Source of the DNA: Cordylochernes scorpioides | Lineage: Eukaryota > Arthropoda > Arachnida > Pseudoscorpiones > Chernetidae | Assembly (NCBI GenBank): GCA_030710605.1 | Contig: CP092863.1 | Location: forward strand, 113,646,010 to 113,710,009 | Reading direction: 5' to 3' | DNA length: 64,000 nucleotides | In this document: positions 20,758 to 33,335 of the stretch, one piece after another | How positions within the stretch are numbered: the stretch's first letter is position 1 | How the letters are laid out: each line of letters starts with the position of its first letter | Notes under the pieces: generated by a model | The model's database searches: none | Told to the model about the DNA's origin: nothing | The model's input: only the letters and a program-made list of their open reading frames with translations | Program-made: the position numbers and the translations under genes

Positions 20758-23700
20758 TTGCATCAGTTCAAACCGGAAATGTTAAGTCCTGTTGCGGACA
20801 TATCTCCATTGACCCATGCCAGTGTCTCATGTTTTGCAGACAACAAAAGTCATGATCGGATATTACTCTCTACGGCTTTAATAAAGGTCAAATCGGAAAA
20901 CGGGGTTCTTCAAACATGTAGAGCCCTCATAGATACAGGCTCTCAAAGGTGTCTTATAACAAATAGTTGTCGAAAGAAATTAAATCTTCCTCTTGCTGAA
21001 TGTAAAACTACAGTTTTTGGTTTGGGAAACAAACTTGTAGAACAATCAATAGGTGAGGTCTCTCTCCAATTTAGCCCACATTTCTCAAACCTAATATTCA
21101 ACGCCAATCCTATAGTCATTGATAAGATCACATCAGAATTGCCCAATTTCTTTATAGAAAAGGATAATTGGCCTTATTTGAAAAATCTTCTGTTGGCTGA
21201 CCCCAATTTTGACAAATCTAGCCAGATTGATTTAGTGATAGGAGCAGAGCTTGCTCCATGCTTATTTAACGGGAAGGTTAGATTCCAAAATTTATCTGGA
21301 CCCACTGCGTGCGGATCCAAATTGGGATGGTTACTTACAGGTAAAATATTACTGTCAGGTGAAAATTCCAATCAAGATATAACTATGTTCGCGTCGGAGG
21401 AACAAGATGATTTTCTAGAAAAATTCTGGGAGCTGGAGTCAGTACCCTCTGCCAAATCTTTAACCAGAGAAGAAATTTCGTGTGAAGAAATATATATTAA
21501 TAACCTCAAAATTCTGGAAGATGGAAGATACTCTGTTGGGCTGCCATTTAGAACATTGCCAACTCTTGGCGAATCTAGGATCAATGCTCTGAAACGATTT
21601 CTATCACTTGAAAGAAAATTACAAAAATCTCCAAGTATCCTAAAACAATATTGTGATTTCATGGACGAATATCTTTTAATCAATCATATGGAGCTTATTC
21701 CCAGTGATGAGCTGGATACACCTTCAGGACAATGTTATTATATACCTCATCATTGTGTTTTTAAGGAGCAAAGCACTACCACTAAATTGAGAGTTGTTTT
21801 TGATGCATCTTGCAAAACTAGCAATGGCAAATCTCTAAATGACTTTCTTCATGTAGGACCAAAACTACAACAGGATATCTTCAACATTCTGATAAGATTT
21901 CGAACACGCCCAATAGCTTTTTCAGGAGATATAGAGAAAATGTATCGCCAAGTAAGAATCGATTCTAGGGATTGTGATTTCCAGAGAATTTTATGGAGAA
22001 AAAACCCATCAGAACCTTTATTGGATTATAGACTACTGACTGTGACATATGGATTGTCTTGTGCGCCATATCTCGCCATGCGTACCCTACATCAACTTGC
22101 AAGGGACAAGGTGTCAACTTTCCCAGTGGCCTCAAAAATAGTACAAACCGATTTTTATGTTGATGACTTGCTTTCTGGTGCAGACACAATATAAGAAGCT
22201 ACTTGTCATATTCGTGAAGTCAATAATCTTCTTTCTTCAGCCGGATTTTCTCTTAGGAAATGGAGATCAAACGTCCCGGAGGTCCTTTCTGGTTTGTCAG
22301 AACAGGTTGAAGATAGGCATAATCTTCGGGATTTTGAGAGTGATTCATGTGTCAAAATACTTGGTATTTGTTGGAATCCTTCCTTGGACATTTTTCAGAT
22401 TCTTGTTAATGACATTCCAGAACAAACGAATTCTAAAAGACATTTGTTGTCCCACATCTCCAGAATCTTTGATCCTATAGGCTGGCTGTCACCAGTTATT
22501 ATTCGTCTTAAAATTTTGCTTCAATCACTTTGGAAACAGAAGTTGAATTGGGATGATCCCTTGCCTGATACTTTGTGCTCTCAATGGAAGAAAATCGAAA
22601 AGGAATTATCCCTATTAAATAAAATTCAAATTCCTAGATACTTCTCGTGCAGGGGAGCTTTACTTTCTGTTGAACTTCATGGTTTTTGTGACTCTTCAGA
22701 AGTTGCATATGCGGCAGTATTTTATATAAGATCTCATTTCAAATCGGGTCAAGTGAAAGTTTCTCTAATTGCTTCCAAGACGAGGGTAGCTCCTCTGAAA
22801 ATGATTTCCATACCACGGCTGGAGCTGTGCGCTGCTCTTCTTCTCGCAACTTTATATGATACTATTCGCAATTCTTTATGCTTTCAAATTGATAGAGTAT
22901 TTTTATGGACTGATTCCAAAATTGTTCTCAGCTGGATTAAATCTGAATCTAGACATTGGAAACCATTTGTCGGAAATAGGATTGCTGAAATTCAAAGATT
23001 GACTTTACATTCTTCCTGGCATTATGTCATTTCGAAAAATAATTCTGCAGACTGCGCTTCCAGAGGTATAACTCCTTCAGAGCTGGTGGATCACTCTCTT
23101 TGGTGGCGAGGACCAACTTGGCTCTCGGATGTGAACTTTGAAGATCCAATTCAAACTCAATATGATTTTCCGAAAGAAATTTCAGGTGAAAGACGAAAAA
23201 CATTCTCTGTTTTTCATTCCACTAATCTTCTTTTCCCAGACTTCATTTTCAAATACTCAAATATCAACGAACTTGTTAGAATTACAGCATGGATTTATAG
23301 ATTTGTATTCAATGTCCAATGTTCTTACAATGAAAGAAAGAAAGGACATCTATCTTCAAGCGAATTAAAAAGTTCAATTCACAATATCATTCGTTTCATC
23401 CAAAGTTCTGAATTTCAATCAGAAATTACCTGTTGCAAACAAAAGAAATCCTTACCAACTAACTCAAGGCTTTTATCTTTGAATCCTTTCATTGATGAAT
23501 CTGGACTATTACGGGTTGGAGGAAGATTACGTCATTCAAATCTGCAATTTGATGAAAAGCATCCAATAATATTGCCAAGAGGTCATTTTATCACGGAATT
23601 AATAGTGCGACAGTGTCATCTGGATCATTTACATTCTGGTCTTCAACTGACCATGTCAGCACTACGATTACGATATTGGATTCCTGCAGGCAGAAGTTTG

Positions 23701-24723
23701 GTCAAGAAAATAATCCACCAATGCATGGTGTGTTTCAGGGCTAAACGCCAAGTTACCAAGCAAATCATGGGAGATCTGCCTATGCACCGAATTGTGAAAT
23801 CAAATCCGTTCACTAAAACTGGAATCGACTTTGCAGGACCGTTTTTGATGAAACCAAACATCAAAAGATCCAAAGTAAAATTAAAATCATATGTTGCTTT
23901 ATTTGTAAGTTTCTGCACAAAAGCAATTCATATAGAAATTGTATCAGACCTATCTTCAGCGGCTTTCCTCGCAGCTCTCAAGCGGTTTATTTCACGTCGA
24001 GGAAAACCTTCTGATATATTTAGTGATAACGGGACCAACTTTAGGGGAGCTAACAACATTCTCCGAGAGCAGTTTGATATATTGAAAGCTTCAACAATTC
24101 AAAAATTCATATCTAATGAACGAATCAACTGGCATTTTATACCTCCTTCCGCCCCAAATTTCGGAGGTATCTGGGAGGCTGGAATAAAATCCTTCAAATT
24201 TCATCTTCTCAGATGCTTAAAGTCTCAGATACTCACATTTGAAGAGCTGAGTACTCTGACAACTCAAATAGAAGCTTGTTTAAATTCACGACCTATTTGT
24301 CCTCTAAGTTCAGATTCAGACGATTTTAATCCTCTTACACCAGGACACTTCTTAATCGGGAGACCCTTAACTGCCCTTCCAGAATCTAATGATGATGATG
24401 TTCCGATAAACTACCTCGACCGCTGGAGCCTAAATAAAAAAATTAAAAATGTATTTTGGAAACGTTGGAATCGAGAATACCTCAACAATTTGCAACAACG
24501 CCTAAAATGGCAAAAATCCTCACCCAACATTAAGGAAGGTGACCTCATCTTGCTCAAGGATACCATATCACCACCAGCAATGTATTGGAGCCTTGGTCGC
24601 ATCACCAAAGTCTTTCCGGGAGCAGACGGAAAAGTTCGAGTCGTCGAGGTGAAGACCAAGCACCAAGAACACCTTACTATAACTGTCTCTAAAATAGTAC
24701 CATTACCCTTTGCTGAGGACTAA
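20758..24723 (+). pseudogene. BEL pol: protease-RT-RNase H-integrase (one in-frame stop)
   Basis: One continuous frame apart from a TAA at 22192-22194. Domains in order: aspartic protease (ALIDTGSQRCLIT, about 20926); RT with VVFDASCKTSNGKSL, FSGDIEKMYRQVRI and catalytic FYVDDLL; after the stop, RNase H (GFCDSSEVAYAAVFY, FLWTDSKIVLSWI); integrase with H..H..C..C zinc finger (QCHLDHLHSG ... CMVCFRAK), catalytic D (TGIDFAGPF), D (FSDNGTNFRG) and E (GGIWEAGIKSF); and a C-terminal DUF5641-like part ending KIVPLPFAED. All catalytic residues are intact. The frame begins before 20758, since the second zinc knuckle is in it. A single codon change to TAA is the only break in pol. Confidence 0.9.
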
Positions 24724-24745
24724 GTTAGTCCACCGGGGTGGAGTA

Positions 24746-25041
24746 TGTTAGGTTTTTTTATTATCATTATTATAGCAATCTATATGTTAGGTTTTATTTT
24801 TTATGATTATTATTGTATTTTATTAATTAATTATAATTCATATTCATAGAATTTTATTGTTACTTATCATCATTATTTTTGTTGTTTTTTTCTTCTTCTT
24901 CTGTTTTCTTTTGTGTTACATACAACTAAATCGCATTAAATCGTAGTGTAATTCTTTTTTGTTGTGTGAAATAAATCGAATTGAATCGAATTGAGTCAGC
25001 TCGTTCTTTCTAGAAGAAACATAAAAGAAAACGTGCTAACA
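24746..25041 (+). repeat. BEL 3' LTR
   Basis: 296 bp, differing from the 5' LTR by only a few substitutions (TATTATAG/TATTATAGC region, ACATCAAAG/ACATAAAAG) and one length change in a T run. Confidence 0.93.
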
Positions 25042-25091
25042 ATTTATATATAATGTGTGGCTATAAAGTTATTTAATTTAAAAAACATTTT

Positions 25092-25396
25092 TTTTTGCTT
25101 ATCCCTAGTACACGTGGTACAGGCCATGATAATCATGGTGGGTAGTTAGCGACTGCTTTTACTGTAAGCGCACCACATGTCTACACATGTGAAAAGCAGT
25201 TCGACTTTGCACTTACAAATGTGCCAGAGCCCCGTTTGGTTACTTGTACTCTTTGGTGGGGTTGGACTTTTGCAAGAATCGGGGGCCATTGGAGCATTTT
25301 TTTTTTTTAAACAGAAAAAAGTTTCTAATGAGGGAATCGAACCCGGGTCATAGTGGTCGAAAACCAAACGGTTTAACCAGCCTTCCACCGACCCCC
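25092..25396 (-). repeat. tRNA-head SINE, full-length copy
   Basis: Minus-strand reading starts with a tRNA-like head (GGGGGTCGGTGGAAGGCTGG ... B-box GGGTTCGATTCCC). It runs through a body conserved in six copies (CACATGTGTAGACATGTGG, AAAAGCAGTCGCT, CACCATGATTATCATGGCC) and ends in GGGATAAGC plus an A-rich tail. Other copies: 10964 (partial), 35812 (partial), 36361 (interrupted), 37445 (partial) and 43868. It should be transcribed by RNA polymerase III and moved by a LINE in trans. The parental tRNA is unclear; the head resembles Ser/Leu-type tRNAs. Confidence 0.85.
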
Positions 25397-25860
25397 ATTT
25401 AAAAAAATACTTTTGAACACTGCTTTTTTATTATATAAAAATATAGACTGAATGCTTATTACAATGTATTGTTTTGTGCTGGCTGTAAATTTGCACATAT
25501 GTCATATACATATTTGTTTTCTAATAATCCATAATTGACATTTGAAAGTCAATCTTTGCGCAAATAATGAAGGTAACGCGCACCTTGAGTAAACAAATTT
25601 TTAAAAAATCATTGCAGAAGCAATTTGTCTTCTGATAAAATACATAACTCTATATGTTACATACTATTTACATATGTGAAAATTTAATCCAAATTATTCT
25701 TTGTTGAAAAAAAAAAAACTAAGCATTTTATATTTGGATATCTTAAGAAAAATGCTAGGGTTATCCGTATATTATAAATTATATTCGTATATCGAATTGA
25801 AATGTTTATATTTAGGACAAAATTAATGTTTTTTTTTTTTAAAGGTCAACGTCTCTCTCC
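25397..25860. other. No gene seen
   Basis: AT-rich non-coding sequence between the SINE and the hAT target site. Confidence 0.5.
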
Positions 25861-25868
25861 TTTTAAAG

Positions 25869-28684
25869 CAGTGTCGGGCAACCGGTGTGCCGTGGCACAC
25901 TGGTGTGCCGCGAAGAATTCTAGGTGTGCCGCGAACATTTTTGTAGGTATTTAGAACTTTTGGTTAAATTTAAAAATAATGTTTCAAAAAATATTTTTTA
26001 TAATTTTTATTCAATTTTAATAATTTTTTTCAAAAATTTTCATATAAAAAATGAAATTAAAAAAAAGCAAATTTCATTTTATATAAAACTTATTTTGGTA
26101 TTATAATTACAACAGTTTGCATAATTTTATATTTCATATAACATATGTACATAATCTTGACGTACATAACTGGCACGTGCCATTATTAAAAAATAAAAAT
26201 GCAAATAGGTACGTACCTATTTAAAATCATAAGTTAAAAAAAAACAATCCGCGAAAACAACTTTATTTAATAAAGTTGAATACATACTGCGGGAAAATAC
26301 CTAATTTTTAAAATAATATGTCCAAACTTAACCGTCATTTACAATCTTTGTCACAGCTGTTTATTAATAGAGACTCAAAGCTACAAAGCTTAAAAAAAAA
26401 GAAAACAAAAAAAAATTATAAATAAATTTTAAAAATTTATTCGGAGTTTTCGTCAAAGTATTGCAGTAGTAATTCTTCATTTTTTTTGCATGTTGTAAAA
26501 CACACACACATTCACACAATAAGTTTTGTACACCGAAAAATCTGTTGGTTAAAAAAGGAAAAAAATATTTTTGTTACGAAATTCTCACTCACTTTTAACT
26601 CAAGGTAACTTTATTTAAACATTTTATTATTATATTTGTGTGTTTTCTAAATTCTCTCAAAACTAGATGGAGAGATTTCTAATTAGAGAAGGTGCCAGTG
26701 ATAAACAAAATCAAAACGAAAATAAAGAAGATAAGAAAATAGTAAAATCAACTGGAAATAAGAGGAAATACGTTGAAGATTATCTCAAATATGGATTTAT
26801 ACCATCTGTTAATGATCCATCACTGCCGTTTTGCTTAATTTGCCAAAAACCCCTCAGCAACGAAACAATGGTGCCAAGTAAACTACTTCGACATATTGAG
26901 ACAAATCATCGGGAGCAGATGAACAATCCAATAAGCTACTTTGAAAATATACGATCAAGTTTTCAAAAGCAATCAAAAAAATTCAAGAAATTTATGACCA
27001 CCTCAGATGAAGCTCAAACAGTTAGTTACATGATAGCTCAACTCATCGCTCGAAAGAAGAAAGCTCACGCGGAAGCAGAGGAAATTATCTTGCCTGCTTT
27101 AAAAATTGTGGCTGGATGTATGTTAACGAATGATGCTATGGAGAAGGTTACGAAAATTCCACTATCATCAAAAACTATTGCGAGAAGAATTGAAGATATG
27201 TCAGAAGATATTGAGTTGCAAATAAAACAATCTTTTAATGATTCATCAACAAAATGGGCTATACAGCTTGATGAAACCACAGATATTAGTAATAAAGCTC
27301 AATTGCTGGCATTTTTGAGGTTCGTCGATACAGGAAAAATTGTGAATAACTACTTTTTTTGTAAAGAATTAAAACAAAGAACGACTGGTGCGGACATTTT
27401 TGAATTAGTTGATGAAAATGTTATGAAGTATAACTTGAGATGGGAAAATTGTGTTAGCGTCTGTACGGATGGAGCTCCAGCTATGAAAGGTTCAAGAAAG
27501 GGATTGATAGCACATGTCATAAAAAAAAATCCAAATATTAAATTTGTTCACTGTATGATTCATAGAGAAATGTTAGTGTCAAAGTCGGTTCCTCCCATCC
27601 TTGTCACAACTCTAGATGAAGTTGTCAAAGTAGTCAATTACATCAAATCAAATGCTCTTCGATCGATAATTTTTTCAACATTTTGTGAAGCAATGGATTC
27701 CGATTATAAAAAATTATTGTTTCATACTGAAGTCAGATGGTTGTCGAAAGGCAAAGTTTTAAATCGATTTATTTCAATGAAAAATGAAATAATGGCATTC
27801 ATTGATAACGAAGAGATTAATTTTCCTTTCATGATGAGTGATGTTTGGTGGTTACGAGTTTCATTTTTGGGTGATATTTTCGACAAATTAAACAGCCTTA
27901 ATTTAAATTTGCAAGGTGTTCAGGAGAACATTATCACTATCTCCACCAAGTTGAAAGCGTTTAAGGAAAAACTCAGTTTATGGAATTTAAACATTGCTAA
28001 AGAAAACTTTGCATCTTTTCCGATGGTTCAAGAGAATCCATCAAAATCTATTATCAAAAAAGAAGTCGAAGAAACTTTGACATTACTATCCGCTTCTTAT
28101 GATAAATATTTTCCTTACACTTGGACGTTGAAAAGATGGAATGGGTAGTTAACCCATTTATGCACTGTGAAATTCAACATCTGGAAGAAGAAATGCAAGA
28201 AAACTTAATTGATTTAAAAAACGATTTAGTTTTCAAAAGACTATTCACTGAAAAGGAGCTATCTGAGTTTTGGTTGTGCTTAAACTCCAAATTTCCTAAA
28301 CTTAGTAATGCGGCCATCGAATCATTGTTGCCATTTGGAAGTTCCTACCTGTGTGAGCAAGGTTTTTCAACACTCACAGAAATGAAGTCTAAGAAGCGCG
28401 AAAGACTTCAAATGATAGATGAGGAGATGCGCGTTTGTCTTTCACAAGTAGATCCCCGTATTGATTTGATATGCTCTCAAAAACAATCGCAATGCTCGCA
28501 TTGATTATGTTAATTTAATATTGAAAATTAATAAAATGTGATATATATGTTTAAATTTTTACTAGTATTTATTGTTGTATTTTAATTACCTACGAGGAAA
28601 TTTATAGTGAGAACCACAGGTGCGCCGCGAAAAAAAGAAATTAAGCTTAGTGCGCCGCAACTCGAAAAAGGTTGCCCGACACTG
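25869..28684 (+). mobile_element. hAT DNA transposon (Buster-like), complete ends
   Basis: Inverted termini begin CAGTGTCGGGCAACC at both ends and are flanked by a perfect 8-bp duplication TTTTAAAG (25861-25868 and 28685-28692). That matches the nnnTAnnn preference reported for Buster-type hATs. Sub-terminal regions repeat GTGTGCCG / GTGCGCCGC words, likely transposase-binding sites. It carries one transposase reading frame broken by a single frameshift. The rest is AT-rich non-coding (25930-26660). Confidence 0.95.
26667..28504 (+). pseudogene. hAT transposase (ZBED5/SCAND3-like), one frameshift
   Basis: Starts at ATG 26667. An N-terminal BED-type zinc finger (CLICQKP ... LLRHIETNH, residues about 51-75) binds the termini. 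The RNase H-like catalytic core shows LDETTDISNKAQLLAFLRFV (about 202-221) and CTDGAPAMKGSRKG (about 265-278), where the first two catalytic Asp residues lie. After a one-base shift near 28125, the C-terminal hATC dimerisation region continues with NPFMHCEIQHLEEEMQ and PFGSSYLCEQGFSTLTEMKS. Full length would be about 610 residues, normal for this group, whose domesticated relatives are ZBED5, FAM200 and SCAND3. The single indel inactivates the copy unless it is an assembly error. Confidence 0.9.
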
Positions 28685-28952
28685 TTTTAAAGCAATCAAC
28701 GAGGCGCGCTGCTGAAATATTGTCGAATCAAACTGGTAACACTTTTTTTCTCTTTAATTTGGATTTTTAGAAATTTATAGTCTTGTGAAATCTCTTTATT
28801 TTCAGTTTATTCTGTTTTTTTTTTAAATCAAAATTACCAAGAAATTTAACAATACGTATCTTTTTGTTGTATATATATTAATTATTTGTTACCACAGAGT
28901 GTGTGTAAGCTCACAGGTAAATAGGCGCTTACCAAAACAAAAAAAAGTTATA

Positions 28953-29225
28953 AGCCTATGTCCATAGTTTACTTGAAAACCATTCCTAAGATTCCATCCT
29001 TCAGTGTAGCATATAAAAGCAGAATGATCCAATACAGTATTAGAGCTCTGAGAAGCGGTCTGGTGGATTAAATTGGCGAAACCGCTGGGAGGGTTCACCA
29101 CTGATGAGCCAAGCCCTCCCAATATATTTTTTCATCGCAGTAAGGACAGTAGAAGTTCGTTTTATGTATAAAAGAAACATTCGCGCTTTTAAATCCTTTT
29201 ATTTTATATGTATAAATGGCGCGTT
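28953..29225 (+). repeat. Dispersed repeat family A, long copy
   Basis: Highly similar to the copy at 8405: CCTATGTCCATAGTTTACTTG, CAATACAGTATTAGAGCTCT, core GGCGAAACCGCTGGGAGGG..CTGATGAGCC and CAGTAAGGACAGTAG. Confidence 0.87.
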
Positions 29226-29372
29226 ATTGCTTTGTGTTAAAAAAAAGTTCCTTTGTTCAATATTAGTTTCCCTTTTATATTTTGTTGTCTCTCTTGTAAA
29301 TCAATAAATATAATGTTTAATTAATAATTATTGGAATCAGTTTCATTAATAATATTCTAAGCAAAGTCAACA

Positions 29373-29533
29373 CTTTTTTATTGGATAAACGAGCTTTCGA
29401 GCAACGCCGCTTTTAAACTGGCTTAACAAATGTCAAGTGGAGAACTACAAACAGTCTGTATTTCTCCACTTGACATTGTTAAGCCAGTAGAAAAGCGTCG
29501 TTACTTGAAAGCTCGTTTATCCAATAAAAAGGG
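29373..29533. repeat. Foldback repeat
   Basis: Arms of about 65 bp from TTTTTATTGGATAAACGAGC inward to CACTTGACAT, around a short loop at about 29435-29457. Strong pairing with few mismatches. The arms carry the GCTTTCGAG word seen near 2024. Confidence 0.87.
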
Positions 29534-29640
29534 ATACGTATTGATAATTTTATTATTAATTTTTGAATAACTTTTATCAATTACGAATAGCTTACTTTCA
29601 GGAGTGCAATCTTTCTTTAAAATACAATAAAATGCGGCTT

Positions 29641-29943
29641 ATGATTGTAGAACGACATTTGAAATTATCCCGCATGTGTTTCTTTTGAATGAAAAATCGA
29701 AATTTTATTTTAAGGAGAAATAACGATTATTTTTAACCTTAGGGATGAAGTATGAAAGGATGAATTGTGAAGAGTAATGATGAACGGAAAAATAAAGTGT
29801 CCAGGAATGGTAATCACAATTCATCCCTTCATACTTCACTAAGGGGTTAGAAATAGTCGTTATTTATCCTTAAAATAAAATTTCGATTTTTCGTTCAGAA
29901 GAAACACATGCGGGATAAATTTTCAAATGTCGTTCTGCAATCT
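29641..29943. repeat. Foldback repeat, about 300 bp
   Basis: Ends read GATTGTAGAACGACATTT and its near-complement. Arms of about 125 bp (CCCGCATGTGTTTCTT, GAAAAATCGAAATTTTATTT, GATGAAGTATGAAAGGATG) flank a loop at about 29770-29805. Non-coding. Confidence 0.87.
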
Positions 29944-31017
29944 TCCTTGTTAGGATGGTGTATAATTCTTCTCAATGTATAATTTTCTTACAACATAAAC
30001 CTTAGATTATTAAAACATTGGATCAGTAAACATGAGGGCAACCATTTCGTTCAATTACATTACTTTATTTTTCATATAACATTTTTGTAAACAAAAAAGG
30101 TGATGATGATAAATTCAATGAATATTTACACAATCATAGAAAAATTATATTAATAAATATTCTAACTAAATTAAACAGATGGGATGTTGTGGCAATGGAT
30201 CTTATATTAAGGGGAAATTGATCTAAGAAAATAGTTCTTGAGGATAAAATGAATAGAAAAATAATGGTATAAATATAATAATAATGAGAGTGATGAATAT
30301 ATCGGGAAGCTATGAAGAAATAAAGAGCATTATGGGCCGTCATTGGAGATCAGGACTTGCTAAAGAAGAAAGGAACAGACGACGAATGTCTTCCTAACCA
30401 CCAAAGCCTAGTCGAGCAGACAAATAGTTAACAAAATAGGTTACAAATAGTTAGGTGAAACACGAGCCTCTATATGATGGATGAGGTAAATTAGTTGATA
30501 GATTCGCAGTAATAATTAGCCCGGAAAAATGCCATTAGCAAAACTTTTAAGCCTAATTTAGAAAGATTTTTCAGCCGATTAATAGAAGGTGACATTTTAG
30601 CCCGGCAACCCTGGTAATTTAGCACTCACAGAAGGCCTCCCGGGGACAAAACGTCCTCCCAGTATAATTCAATTATGGTTGTGTGATAGCTTCTACCCCG
30701 TTTTTAAAACTTCATTTTTAACCCGATATTCTCGGTATATGTAGTTTTTACTTTGACTCTTTTTTTTTTGTTGTAAAATGAAAAATTGAGTATAATAAAT
30801 CATTTCTCATTAGTATCATGCTAAAAGCAGATTCTGTGGACAATAACGACGTTCTATCCATGGGCGACAATCCTCCATCGTAAGACTAGCATTTGAATAA
30901 TTAATTATTGATCTAAAATCACACTTTATTATTTAATGTAATTTAAATAGACTGTGCTATATTGTGAAAACATTATATATATGAAAAAATTAATAGAAAA
31001 AAGGTCAGGTGTTGATA
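29944..31017. other. No gene seen
   Basis: AT-rich non-coding sequence. A minus-strand frame at 30134-30343 has no recognisable motif. Confidence 0.55.
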
Positions 31018-31118
31018 TTAAAAACAAAGAGGGCATATCCTGACCACGAGCACATGAGTTCTGCCATCTAAAATCTCATATGCTCGTGGTTAGGATATGC
31101 CATCTTTGTTTTATATAA
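31018..31118. repeat. Small foldback with GGCATATCCTGACC arms
   Basis: Arms AACAAAGAGGGCATATCCTG and complement flank GCCATCTAAAA. The words CATATCCTGAC and GGTCAGGATATGC also form the ends of the element at 34920-35160, so they may be one family. Confidence 0.8.
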
Positions 31119-31257
31119 TACTATCGGATGTTGTGCTGAGAAGATGTAAGAAAACATCTACCTATGTTTCCCCACGTGACGCAGCGGAGCGTGACCTCGG
31201 CTGCACGGGTGAGTCAGTTGTTGTTTTGCTCTCTATAGATGGACATTAAAACAGATG

Positions 31258-32631
31258 TGTACCCGGCTTCGCCCGGGTTTTATCCGAGTGAAAGTTTGCC
31301 TAACGAATAATATTGATAATAATATTCCGGAACACACAGAATATTATGATAATAATGATAATAATATTCGTTACATTATATATTTATATAATACTAGACG
31401 GGTGACCCGGGCTTGGCCCCGGGATTGACCCGTGTGCAAATCTACCCGAGTGATATATATTTAGATAAGATTTTTTTATAATTGTTTGTTATTAGCATTA
31501 TATATTTGTTTGCATCAGCATAATTTAATCTAATCTTTGATAGAGGGCGCTGTTCGTGAGCTAAGTAGAATAATTTGAATATATAGTTTTAATAATTGAT
31601 TTATATATTTTTAAAAATAGCCTATCGTCTTCCCCGTATTTTTTACCCATGTATGGAAATTTTGGTTTGAATTAGTGAACTACTGCGAATTTGTATACCG
31701 GACATACAAACAAACATTCATTTTTATATATATAGATATAAAATATATTTTTCGAGCAAACATATCCTCTCTCTCTACTGAAGGCCGAGAAACGATATTT
31801 TGTATATAGAGATGACCTGGCTTCGTTTGTCTTCTGCTCGAGTTAATGTTTCGCTGGTAGAATTTTGTTCCTGCCTACTAAAAATTATTATCTGGCTTCG
31901 CCCGTGGACTGCTTTAGTGAATATTCCCCTAAAGAATTTTTTTTATATCAATCAAGCATGATACGGCAATATTGTCATCATCATTTCTGACTAAAAAAAT
32001 ATTGTTGCTCAGTACCTGGTTAATTATAATTTTTCTTGGTTAAATCGAGACAAAAAACGCTTCCATATTTAACTCTCTGTCCTGTTCAAATTTCAGCGAG
32101 ATTAGTTACATATTGAGGGCGTGAATAGCCGACAAACATATATATATATGTTCCCGGCTTCGCCCGGTTTTACCCGAGTAAAATTTTGCCTAACGAACAT
32201 TTGTTAAAACGATTCTAGCAAACATCCAATCCCTACTGAATCTACACTTGTCTATACTTTCGATAATTAGAATTTTTTTCCGGGTCCCTTTACAAATACT
32301 CAATAAGTTGAATAAAATCAATATCAATTGGTCCACTCGGTCATTTGAAGGAATAGTATCTTGCCACAAACTACATTTGTGAATAACTGTATTTAGCGAA
32401 TGTACCCGGCTTCGCCCGGTTTTCACCCGAGTAAAAGTTTGCATAACGAACATTTGTCAAAAGGATTCTAGAAAACATCCAATCCACCTATAAATAGATT
32501 TATAAACGTATATAAATATAAATATTGTTATATGCGTTTGAAAATATTTTTAAAACATAATTTTTTCAAAATATTCATTGAATTTTAAATAAGATATTGT
32601 CACGTTTGTGAATTTTATAATTAACTAGCGG
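31258..32631 (+). repeat. Cluster of degenerate 'CCCGGCTTCGCCCGG' repeats
   Basis: The box appears at about 31261, 32155 and 32402, each followed by TTTTACCCGAGT-like and TTTGC(C/A)TAACGAACA words, and again in degraded form at about 31808 and 31893. A more complete copy, about 31388-31738, starts CTAGACGGGTGACCCGGG and ends ATACAAACAAACATTCATTT then a TA tail. These look like truncated copies of one dispersed retroelement or SINE-like family. No coding region is visible between them. Confidence 0.65.
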
Positions 32632-33335
32632 ATGTACCCGGCTTCGCCCGGGTTTTACCCGAGTGAAGGTTGTCTAACGAACATTTGTTAAAACAATTCT
32701 CTATAAACTTATATAAAAAAGACATATTTTGATAATTTGAAACTCGTAAATTTGAATCTCTCGATAAAGTGAACATTTTTTCCCGGTCCCTTTACAAATA
32801 CTCGATAAGTTGAATAAAATCAATAATAATTGATTCCCTCGGTAATTGGAAGTTAAGGGAATAGTATCTTGCCTTGGAATTGTATCATTATTCTTGTCTC
32901 AAATAAATTGCCGTGTCATCCTGAATTTTGTCTTTCCTAATTTTCTACATTACAAAATCATCATTTTATCTATTCTTCCAATATATATGTTGTAGATAAA
33001 TGATAAAACTAACTTTGACTTGGGCGCAATTAATAGGTAGAAAATCTTACTTTTGATAAATAATATTTAAGATAATAAACTTAGTGATAATAAAACTTAT
33101 AGATAAAAAAAACGTGTTATCATCGTCGCAATGGGGGCGCTGCTTGCGAGTTAAATCTACAAATCTGCAAATAACTCTAAGGATATTCAAGATATTCAAG
33201 AAAATATTTTTCAGAAACCTTTCCAGTACTATACTAAATAGGTTCCCAAAGTTTCATGGCGTTCCAATGAGTGGTTTGGTCAGGCATAAAGGACAGACAG
33301 ACACACACACACACACACACATTCATATATATATA

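Larger units (their letters stand above)
19222..25041 (+). mobile_element. BEL/Pao LTR retrotransposon, nearly complete
   Basis: Two near-identical LTRs with TG...CA ends and a perfect 5-bp target duplication ATTTA (19217-19221 and 25042-25046). A primer-binding site complementary to tRNA-Phe follows the 5' LTR, and a purine-rich tract CCGGGGTGGAGTA precedes the 3' LTR. Gag, protease, RT, RNase H and integrase are all present in order. The coding region carries two frameshifts and one in-frame stop. At 5.8 kb it is of ordinary size for the group. Confidence 0.96.

Noticed and set aside
26667..28504. Domesticated host ZBED/SCAND3-type gene
   Set aside because: It lies between intact hAT termini with a perfect 8-bp target duplication and is frameshifted, so it is a transposon copy.
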